Of a stretch of DNA of 64,000 nucleotides, positions 26,401 to 38,400 are shown piece after piece (position 1 is the stretch's first letter; each line of letters begins with the position of its first letter). Source of the stretch: Owenia fusiformis (lineage: Eukaryota > Annelida > Polychaeta > Sabellida > Oweniidae); the NCBI GenBank assembly GCA_903813345.2, contig CAIIXF020000005.1:14699375-14763374 (forward strand). The letters are read 5' to 3'. The translations under genes were made by a program, and so were the position numbers. Below the pieces are notes generated by a model. That model saw nothing but the letters and a program-made list of their open reading frames with translations. It was not told the origin of the DNA and made no database searches.

Positions 26401-29400
26401 ATAATGTGCATATCATAGCCAGTGAATAAATATCTTTAAATACATGTACATGTATTAAACATTATTTGTGTACATTGGTTTTTGAGAGACAAGAAATTAT
26501 AATTAGGAATGTTTTTACAGCGTTTACAGAAAAAGTGGTTGTTCTGCACTAGAATTTGACACTCTGATTACATCATCATTAAAAAAAATTATTATGAGAT
26601 TTTTATCATGTAGCTAATGGGAATCTAGATGTAACAACAATCGCTTTTTAGTATAATTCGGTCTTACTTAAAAACAGGATTTCTCAATAAAGCTTGATAT
26701 TTGGTTATGATAATATATATTTACAAAATTCATCACTAAAACTTATTTTATGAGCCATTATTAATGTCACCACCTCCCATTTGTTACAGACACTGACCAA
26801 GGAACTCCAAACATCAAAAAGCAATGGCAGTCCACAAAAAAGTTGAAGACTACAACAATATGTCACCACTTGTGGTGGTGACATAATCGTAAAGCTGTGA
26901 ACTGACAACCATTTGTTATTTCATTTCAAAGTCAAATTAAGAATGGCCAAAAAATTTGAAAAGAAAAATTTCAAAAATAAATAGATATCTACTTATTACA
27001 TGCAGTATCTTTGAGATATATCTTTATGGAAAATAAAATATTCAACTTAAAATCAGCTACTCTATATATTTTAATAAAACTAATAAGCTCATAAAGTATT
27101 TTTGTAAATCTTAATTATCAATCAACATAGGGCAAAAATATCATGCATGAAACATTCAGATATTAGAAAATCTAGTTTCCAAATACGAACATTCACAGAT
27201 GTAAAATCAAACATTAAAATTAAAAAAAAATAAAATAAAATTTGGGAAGATGCAGCAACTGGATTTGTGGCAGGGTGTCCAGGAAATAAAGACTACCGGT
27301 ATATTATAGATAAAGAGTAAAAAACAACTTCTCATGGATGTTTGAAATGTGTTGATTACACCCCCCCCCCTTACCTGGTAGTGGGCATAAATCTCATTGA
27401 TAAATGAGTTCTACTTAAAATATTTGTAAAATTGAATTTCAGTTTTAATTTTGCTTTTCATCAAGCCACACAGTGATTTTCACACTTTGGAAAACAAAAT
27501 GGCTACCACATAACAATCGATTCTTGCATCTGCAAAAACTTCAAGTTGAATGGACGAGATATTCCTGATATTTTGATGACAAGACTTATGTGGCACCGAC
27601 CTGCCTAACAAGAAGTACACCCAGCAGGCAGCAGCACAAGATGATGACAATACAGAATATTTTAAGTGTGAAAAAATATATATAGAGCATGAGTGTGTCA
27701 CAACATAGAGCTTTTTTATCTTTAATAACTTCTGTACATCATTAGATATCTCAATTCATTTTTGCGAAAAAATGGAATGGAATGGAAAGCAATAGAATGA
27801 TTTTGAAATGATTGCTTTTTACATGTTACACTCTCTGCCTCTATCCCTTCTAATTCCTTTAAGCTTAAATTGGATAAATGCATCTCCGTTTCCGAGACAC
27901 CCTGCATATAGTAAATAGTATTAAGCAGTGCAATTTTTCATTAGGTCTCATGTTTCCATTACCCAATCACCATACTCTGATGCAAAATAGCCAAGAGGTG
28001 GGGAGAGACTAAACGCAACAAGCTGTAACAAAACTGGATGAATCCTTGGACAACAGGAGGGGTCTATAAATATTTCAAAGAGTCTTTGTAGAAGAAGACC
28101 TCTTATACCATGAACTCTATTCATATAGACCGCTCAAGGGGAGGAAAGGGGTTGGTGAGAGGCTAGGTTTTAACAACAGTGGAATAAAAATTCTTACTTC
28201 ATAGTCTTTTCTGATATACTAAACGAGACAAAGTATTTCAACAATTATAACAATGCTCCAGAATATAACATTACACACTTTAAAGTCTAATTTCATTGCA
28301 TACAGATCCAATCTTTATCAACTTAAATGATATTTTCTTAACAATGTAGAATCATAATTTTCTAAAGATCATAACCTGATTTTTTTTCGACTTTTATACA
28401 ATATATGAAAATCCCAGATGAAATACATTCCAACTGATTTTTATTAATTTTTAATTTTAAATTAAATATTAACGAAGATGACTCACTTCATGGTTTTCTC
28501 CGTGACACTGGGTATGGCTTTTGTTTCATCTTCCATATTCAATCCGTCAGTACTGATGTTGGTGGACATTGTCGTGAGATCCTTGATTCTATTTGCAAAC
28601 CAGTCCTAGAAAAAGCAAAAATCCCATAAGTTATTTAGTTAGTTACAGTAGTTACATACTTTTATTGTCAAACTATCATACATAAATTTTACATCAACAG
28701 CAACTTATTCATAATGGGGATAATGTATACATGTGTATGATTCCTGAATGAATTAACGAAACATTTCTAACTTCAATAAACAAACAATGTGAGTTCTATC
28801 GACATCAATATCCATTACAGGATCATTTAATTAAATTCACAGGGTTATTCCATCTATGGAATAAATATTTCACTACCTCATAAAAAAAAATTAATTTTGC
28901 CCCACCAAGTATTGTAGGTCCTGTATTATAGCCTTCTAAAGTTCTTCTGGGGCAGAAGAATCCAAAGTATTCAATGGCTCTTAAAAAAAAGATAATTGAT
29001 TCATATTTTTTTTTTAAAAATTGGTCCTGCTTCTTCTACAGACTCTATGCTTCGTGAATCCTGAACACTCCGATCCCTTGTTTATGTTAGATTAGCGAAA
29101 TCTTACCAAACTTTCATGCATATTTCCCAGAGTTCTAAGCTGGCCAATGTCATGTATGATTTCGTGTAATGGTATAAGACTTTCCACCGAGGCTAAGTTA
29201 CTTGTAAGAATATCACTCTCCTTGGAGTTCAACACCCTCATGTCAGCTTCCGATAGCGTATTCTCCCTGTCAGCCTGTTTCCATATCGACCATATAGGCA
29301 AAGACCTGAAACACACATTTAAAAAATCAAAATTTAAGTCTCTCTAGTATATGTTTTAATACAATAAAAGAAAACAATGGCAAGTTTATGGTATAGTAAA

Positions 29401-32400
29401 TCTCAACAAGTAAAAATAGAAATTAAATATCAAAGGATAGGTATTGATATGGTGAACTGAATTCAACAATGTCTTTCTCTTAAACAAATTATTGAAAACA
29501 TTCTGTAAAAAACACAGTCCTTTATATAATGTTGACTGATTGACAACAATTTAATGCAAAAATTATTTAAAAATATTTCATATAACATTTTTTTTAAGTG
29601 CAATTGTTTTTTGCTCCTTTCTACCAATTCTTGAGAATGAAATAAAATGTCTTTCCGAACCTTGTTGAAACAAAATAGCATATACAACATTTTCTTAGAC
29701 CTCTCAATATTATGGTTATATAAAGGAAAATTTTGGTTGATTTAACAAAAAAGTATTCAAAAAATTAAAACAAAACCCCCAAAATAGATAAAAATCAAGA
29801 TACACCTTTTATTTCATAAACAAGATACTTTTTTGAAATCAACCAAAATTTCCTTTGTACAATTACAATATTGAGAGACCTAAACACGTTGTGTTTATGT
29901 CGTTTTGTTCCAAAGAGGTTTGGAAAGATGTTTCATTTCATTCCGAATGTGTGATACCAAGAACAAAAGAAGCGTTTAATGTGTTTTCTAAAACAATATA
30001 AAGAAAAGTATATATACATTCTTTTAAATTATACTGTTACCATTCTAAAGTCGACCATTGAATTGAAGATGTGTAAAATTTTTAGAATTTTTTGATGACT
30101 GGTTTAAGAGAAACGTGTGTTGAAAAAGTTCACCATATCAATACCAAATTCAGAACCCAGTGAAGGGATCGAACCTCAGCGGGTCTCTCTCAGTCCCTTG
30201 TCTAATCCTCTACCAATGAGCTATAAAAGTCCAGCAAAGAATAGCTGTGGTGAGGATGCAATTTGCTACCCAGGGTTCTCACACTACTTTGAAATATCTT
30301 TGCTACTGAATAAAATACTGGTTTGAAAAAGTCAGTCTATCCCAGTGGGACCAATTCTATTGCTGGATGGTAAGATTAAATAAATACTATTTAGTCAATG
30401 GTGTTTATTTTGCCTCATTGTAATATTAATCTCTCTTTAAAAAGTTCAATAATATTTGTTCAACATTCATCATTTACAAAACCACTATTCAGGAAAAGCA
30501 TTAAAAAGATCATAAAGATATGAATACTGATTGTCTGTTCATTAGTTGAAGTAAAGCTCAAATTGGGAACACATACAAAAACAGTACAAATATTAGTTGG
30601 ATAAACACAACAATTCACCAAGTTTTAGGAAACTGTGTTATGGAAAATGTAACATTTAACCACAGCTTGGATGAAATCATCAAGCTTTTAAATGACATGA
30701 ATATAAGTTTTCCTTATGTTTTTCCACATTAACGCAATGAGAAGGCACTGAATATGACATATATGTAGTTCTATCATTCGTTCTTCGACTGATGTTTTCT
30801 AATTTTGTGACAGGACTAGGACTTATAGGGAACTTATTTTTATTCTCGGTGCTTTCAAAGGAGAACATTTCAAACACAAGAGTATTTTTTCTGAAGACAC
30901 TAACCATAACAGACTCAACATTCCTCCTACTAACAGGGCACGCCTTAAGCGTCGGACAGCTGGTCATTATCTGGTTACTTTTGATACTGACCAGTTGATT
31001 TTTTCACTAGGTATAGGAAAATAACATTGCAACTGGTCAGTAATGCCTTTTTGACCAGCAGCTCTGGAATCCTTAGGGCATACACTGCCTACTAACCGTA
31101 CCTTTTACTGTGGATGGCAGGCGAACTTTTAAATGACGGAAAAATAAGTTTTCCTTATGTTTTTCCACATTAACGCAATGAGAAGGCACTGAATATGACA
31201 TATACATATATGTAGTTCTATCATTCGTTTACCTTTTACTGTGGATGGCAGGCACCAAATCGGGGAGATAAAGTTATAAGTGGACATTACTGATACCATA
31301 AATCTACTACTTCCATGTCTATCTACAGCATCTACCCGCAGAACCTGGATTATTGTCTTAGTAACCATTTACAGATAGATACACATAAAAAAACACTCCG
31401 TGTGAAGACATTGTTAACTGTGAAAAGAATGAAATGGATTGTTGGATGCCTTGTAGTTGGAGCATGTCTCTACAATTTACTGTAATGACCCGAGGGCGCC
31501 CCAGGGGAATGACTAACTAATGACTATAACGAGCATAGTGTAACAAGCCAGATAAAGAAATTGAAAGAAAGTGTGCTAAATTCAATGCCCCGCATGGGAA
31601 TCGAGCCTAGGACCCTTGGATCTGAAGTCTGATGCTCTACCGACTGAGCTATAAAGGCTTAAAGTAAGTCACTACAGCTGGGCCGTAGTAGCAACTTGCT
31701 ATTAAGGGTCCTTACAGTACCTAGATATTTTGAATGGTCTCATAGTGATGGTACTTGCTTATTACATTGTAATCCAAGCTATCACATTATATATCATGTG
31801 ATTTTGCATGCAATTTTTAGATCCTGTGGACCTGTTGTAACAGTTTAAGTATCGGGAATTCCAGCGAGATGGAAAATATAACATTCAACCAAAGCTCAGT
31901 CATATTCATTAACAATGGAACTGATGAAAATATTAGCTTAAATTTCACAAATATTTCACAGTCACAATACACAACCAATAGCGATGAGGACAACTGGTTG
32001 AAAGTCTTTCAATTTGTACTTGAAGTGTTATCATATATTGTAATAGGACTTGGACTTATTGGGAATACATTGGCATTCTTGGTGTTTTCAAAGGAGAAAG
32101 TTTTGAACACAAGAGTATTTCTTCTAAAGACACTCACAATAACAGACTCAACATTTCTGTTACTGATGTTTCTTTTTGTAATGCTCTTAAATCAATGGGA
32201 AGAGTTTATAAAGTTGGGAGCTGTTCAAGACCACATTGCCACATTATATGATGTACAGACACCAATTGTTTCAACAGCAGGTACCCTCACAACTTGGATG
32301 GTTGTCTTGGTAACCATAGACAGGTACATACATATAACAAACCCACTCGGTGCAACGACATTGCTAACCGTCAAAAGAATGAAATGGACGGTTGGGTCCC

Positions 32401-35400
32401 TAGTAGTAGGAGCATGCCTCTACAATGTACCTAGATTCTTTAAATGGGCTTACTTGCTACTTGCAAGTGATACTTGCTTATTACAGTGTAATCCAAGCTA
32501 TAACCTTATATATCAGGTGATTTTAAATGCAGCCTTAAGGTACTTTGGACCAGTTTTCATAGTTTCTATTCTTAATGTGAGATTAGTTAAGACCATCCAA
32601 AACTCCCAATCAAAACTTAAGCAGATGACATGTAAAGAAATTGAGGAAAGAAATCATGTCATTACCATGGTTGCAATTGTGTCAGTATTTATAATATGTT
32701 CAATATCTAATTTGGTAACTAATGTCACATATATGCTAATGATGTATAATATTATTTCACTGTCAGATTCCAAATATAATATGATGGCCGATGTCTCCAA
32801 TTTTTTTCTTGTATGCAATTCGTTGTTTAATTTTGTGATATACTTCATGATAGGAAAATCATTTAGGAAAAGGTTGAAACAATTATTTAAGCGAAAGAAT
32901 AACAATTCACAAATACACTAATGAGTATGATAACAATTTGCCATTACACCTATGTTTAGAATAACAATTCACAAATGGTATACTAAGTAGTTAACTAGCT
33001 AACTAGTTAACGAGTTACAAATTGTGAATATCCAATAACATTGTTCGAGGGTTGATCCTAAAGATCTGCACCGTTTTCTCCAAAAATCATAATACTTAAT
33101 GAATATTGTTCATATTTGGCCTCAGCCACCCAATATTTGTATAGTACTTTTGCCCCACATTCCCTGTAATCATGTTGCAGTGGTAACCAGACACCTATGT
33201 TACTGGTAAAATTTGCTTTTTTACACAAAATGAAACTTCTATACTATATGTTGTATTGAATGTAGTGAACTTTTGTATTGATAATAAAGTAATAAATCAC
33301 TTAAAATACAAGTTTGTTTCATTCCACTTAAGGTGACATGGCGATACATGAAGGATAAAATGGTTGGAAATAACAATTTATAATTAATTGTGAGTTGATC
33401 ATTAAATCGAACAATAGGTTGTTCAGTCTAACTAGTGATTGCTGTTTGGTCTTGTCCAGAGAGAGAGTAATTGAACTGCCTCTTTATCTGAGAAATGCTT
33501 AAATATCATACAAAAACAATGGCATTCCCTATTACATAAAAAATCTTAATGATACATACTTTGATTGCTAAAAACCAGTCACAAGTGCATTGGTGTCAAG
33601 GAGTATTGGCTCTCAGGGACGCCAATTGATATTCTGTTCCTTATATGGGTATGACATAGTCATGTTATGAATACAAAATTCAATCAAGAATATCGGCCAT
33701 TCTCCTTGCAGCTATACAGTGTGTCCCAAAAAAAAGGAAACCGGCAATAGATTGCTTATTTCTCAAATATGAATAATAATAAGAAAATTTCACAGCTACC
33801 ATCTGATAGGTTATGATGTCCTTTTTCTTATGATACCAAATGTGTTTATTTTTCTCCACGGATGACTGAGTTCTAAGAGATTTAAGTGACCATGTCAGAA
33901 ATTGGTTTGTGCCACTTTTTCTGTCATGAATGGCTGTACAATGAGGGATTAAAATGGCTATGCAAGACATTGTCCTATTCGAAATACACATTTCTGAACA
34001 AGCATTCAACATAGCAAGTTCATGCAGCTGACCCAAGATCAAAGAGTATTTGTAGTGCTCCTCCTATCGTTCGGGACAGATTAACGGCGCTGTTCAACAG
34101 AAGAGTGATTGCCTTGAACCACGAGATTGAGTTCATCGAGATCCCCAGACCTGACACCCTGCGACTTCTCCCTTTTTGGGTTATTTCAAGAGTAAAGTCT
34201 TCACAACACCACCAAGAGACGTTGATGATCTAAGGGCCAGGATTGTCGCAGCAGTGGAAGATTTAAGGGGACAGAGAGACATCATCGGGGATGCCGTACG
34301 TGCGATGAGATCAAGGGCAGACATTTGCATTGAAAGGAATGGGGGTCATGTTGAAGGACATTGGGGTTAAAACAACTTTGAATGGACATTGGGATTTAAG
34401 AGGGATGTTAAATATGATATGTGTAATTTTAATTGGAATAAATGAGTAAAAGAGTGATATCCTGATGTTTGTTGTTACTTATCACTTTGTTATGATGGTG
34501 AAATTGACTTGGCTGAAAGTGGTATAAACTCATTTCTGACATGGTCACTTAAATCCCTTATAACTCAGTCATCCGTGAAGGAAAATAGACAACTTTGGTA
34601 TCATAAGAAAGAGGACATCATAATCTATTAGATGGTAGCTGTGAAATTATCCTATCATTATTCATATTTGAGATATTAGCAATCTATTGCTGGTTTCCTT
34701 TTTTTTGGGACACACTGTAGAAATAAAGGCAGGATTGGAAACTACCGCATCGATTGGAGATTAATGAATATCGAGTTGGAACCCTGGCTTTCAATCCTCC
34801 TTGAATGGGGTGATATAATTATCTTTCAGATGATATCCCACTCTGAGCATTAAATGTTTTTTGCTGCAAGCGTGCCACTGTTTTTATACAGTAAGTGACA
34901 AAGAAAATGCATTAAAGTCAGAAAAATTGAGTAGCTCCAATATTTATTTGGTATTACTTGGTATCGGGGACTTTCCCTACTTGGTCCTACAAGTCTAAGA
35001 GGGGGGAAACCCCAAGAGCTTTAGCGATGACTGACGTCATCTTTGAACTCTGGGGTTAATTCCCCCCCCCTGTTCAAGTCTTATATGAATCAATCACATG
35101 ACATTCAAGATGGTGGACAACAGTTAAGTTGGGTTTCTATATGATCCTATAAGCCTTATATAGATATCACATAGATATCATGTGACCCAATACCAACTAT
35201 AAACTTCAGTAAATCTTCACCTGCATTAGAGTGAAAAAATGATTAATATGGCTCTATATTCATATTGAAGATGATTAATGTGGCTCTATACCCTATATTT
35301 GAAGATGATTATTGTGGCTCTATATTCATATTGAAGATGATTAATGTGGCTCTATACCCATATTTGAAGATGATTAATGTGGCTCTATATTCATATTGAA

Positions 35401-38400
35401 GATGATTAATGTGGCTCTATACCCTATATTTGAAGATAATTGATGTGGCTCTATATCAATATTGGAAGATGATTTATATGGCTCTATATCCATATTGGAA
35501 GATGATTAATGTGGCTCTATGTCTATATACCCATATTTGAAGATGATTAATGTGACTCTATACCCATATTTGAAGATGATTAATGTGGCTCTATATCCAT
35601 ATTTGAAGATGATTAATGTGGCTCTAAATTCATATTGGAAGATGATAAATGTGGCTCTATATCAATATTGGAAGATAATTTATGTGGTTCTATATCCATA
35701 TTGGAAGATGATTAATGTGGCTCTATGTCTATATACCCATATTGGAAGGTGATTAATGTTGCTCTTTACCAATATTTGAAGATGATTAATGTGGCTCTAT
35801 ACCCATATTTGAAGATGATTAATGTGGCTCTATATCAATATTTGAAGATGATTAATGTGGCTCTATGTCTTTATACCCATATTTGAAGATGATTAATGTG
35901 GCTCTATACCCATATTTGAAGATGATTAATGTGGCTCTATATCAATATTGGAAGATGATTTATATGGCTCTATATCCATATTGGAAGATGATTAATGTGG
36001 CTCTATACCCTATATTTGAAGATGATTAATGTGGCTCTATATTCATATTGAAGATGATTAATGTGGCTCTATACCCATATTTGAAGATGATTAATGTGGC
36101 TCTATACCCATATTTGAAGATGATTAATGTGGCTCTATATCCATATTGGAAGATGATAAATGTGGCTCTAAATTCATATTGGAAGATGATAAATGTGGCT
36201 CTATATCAATATTGGAAGATGATTTATATGGCTCTATATCCATATTGGAAGATGATTAATGTGGCTCTATATCCATATTGGAAGATGATAAATGTGGCTC
36301 TAAATTCATATTGGAAGATGATAAATGTGGCTCTATATCAATATTGGAAGATGATTTATATGGCTCTATATCCATATTGGAAGATGATTAATGTGGCTCT
36401 ATGTCTATATACCCATATTGGAAGATGATTAATGTGACTCTATACCCATATTTGAAGATGATTAATGTGGCTCTATATCCATATTGGAAGATGATAAATG
36501 TGGCTCTAAATTCATATTGGAAGATGATAAATGTGGCTCTATATCAATATTGGAAGATGATTTATATGGCTCTATATCCATATTGGAAGATGATTAATGT
36601 GGCTCTATGTCTATATACCCATATTTGAAGATGATTAATGTGACTCTATACCCATATTTGAAGATGATTAATGTGGCTCTATATCCATATTGGAAGATGA
36701 TAAATGTGGCTCTAAATTCATATTGGAAGATGATAAATGTGGCTCTATATCAATATTGGAAGATGATTTATATGGCTCTATATCCATATTGGAAGATGAT
36801 TAATGTGGCTCTATGTCTATATACCCATATTTGAAGATGATTAATGTGACTCTATACCCATATTTGAAGATGATTAATGTGGCTCTATATCCATATTTGA
36901 AGATGATTAATGTGGCTCTAAATTCATATTGGAAGATGATAAATGTGGCTCTATATCAATATTGGAAGATATTTTATGTGGTTCTATATCCATATTGGAA
37001 GATGATTAATGTGGCTCTATGTCTATATACCCATATTGGAAGGTGATTAATGTTGCTCTTTACCAATATTTGAAGATGATTAATGTGGCTCTATACCCAT
37101 ATTTGAATATGATTAATGTGGCTCTATAGCAATATTGCAAGATGATTTATATGGCTCTATATCCATATTGGAAGATGATAAATGTGGCTCTAAATTCATA
37201 TTGGAAGATGATAAATGTGGCTCTATATCCATATTTGAAGATGATTAATGTGGCTCTAAATTCATATTGGAAGATGATAAATGTGGCTCTATATCCATAT
37301 TGGAAGAGGATTAATGTGACTCTAAATTCATATTGGAAGATGATAAATGTGGCTCTATATCAATATTGGAAGATGATTTATGTGGCTCTATACCCATATT
37401 GGAAGATGATTAATGTGGCTCTATACCCTATATTTGAGGATGATTGATGTGGCTCTTAATCCATATTTGAAGATGATTAACGTGGCTCTATGTCTATATA
37501 CCCATATTTGAAGATGATTAATATGGCTATGTATCCACATTGGAATAATTTTAGGCAATTATGTCAATCCATCATATAATATGTAGATCATCGGATGTCA
37601 AAATAGCCATTCCTTATAATTAGCCCAACCTCCCTATGTTTGAATGTCAAAATCCCCTCATCCTTCAATACACAAAGTTTGATAACCAAGACAATCAGTT
37701 TTGGAACAGATTAGAGACAGTTACATTCTTAAATAGTAAATTGGGGTCAGGGTTAAGTAGATATACAACAAAATCTAAAATGAAAATACATGTATGTATA
37801 TAAACATATTTCTGTTTTTCATGTAAAGCTTTTTATTTTTGTCATAGGATTTCAAAAGCATATCTAGTGAATGCAGTGTATTGTTATCAACAAATGATTT
37901 TTTGAAAGCCCTTAGAATTTCAAAAATGAATATACATCCGATGCCATCTATTTAAGACAGTTTTATTTTTTGTGTTGTCTTGATGAAAATTCTTCTTAGT
38001 ATGCAGTACATAGCCAGAATCACCATGGTTACACATCCAATAACAACAAACAGTATATCAAGTAGAAAATACTGAAAGAAGTTTAGTTGTCTCATTCCTG
38101 TTGACTTAAGATGGTCAGCCCCTTTATGCTTCATGACATATTCAACCCAGTACTGTATTGTGTATGATGCATTAATAGGTTGATCTCTGGCTAGTTCTTG
38201 AGCCTTCAAAGCATTAGTTTTATACTTGGGATTGTTCAGAACTTCAAGTAATGCATTAGTTAACCTCTCTACTGTGATGTCATTCAAGAAGAGGACTTTG
38301 CCCATGCCGTGACGCTTTGTGAGAATTGTGCAATGTTGACGCTGGTCAAAAAACAATGGGATGCCGATAACTGGAACTGCTTTGAAGACAGCCTCAGCAG

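Noticed and set aside
31588-31659. A true tRNA gene on the minus strand
   Set aside because: A and B boxes are good, but the anticodon stem does not pair well and diverged copies occur with a common tail, so it is a tRNA-derived repeat.
33680-34042. 120-codon minus-strand frame
   Set aside because: It lies in the left inverted arm of the Tc1/mariner element. The same sequence in the right arm is not open.
35519-37447. Series of open frames with [11 protein letters not shown] repeats
   Set aside because: The 33-bp unit keeps frames open by chance. Frames break at each length variant, and there is no start context, splice sites or domain.
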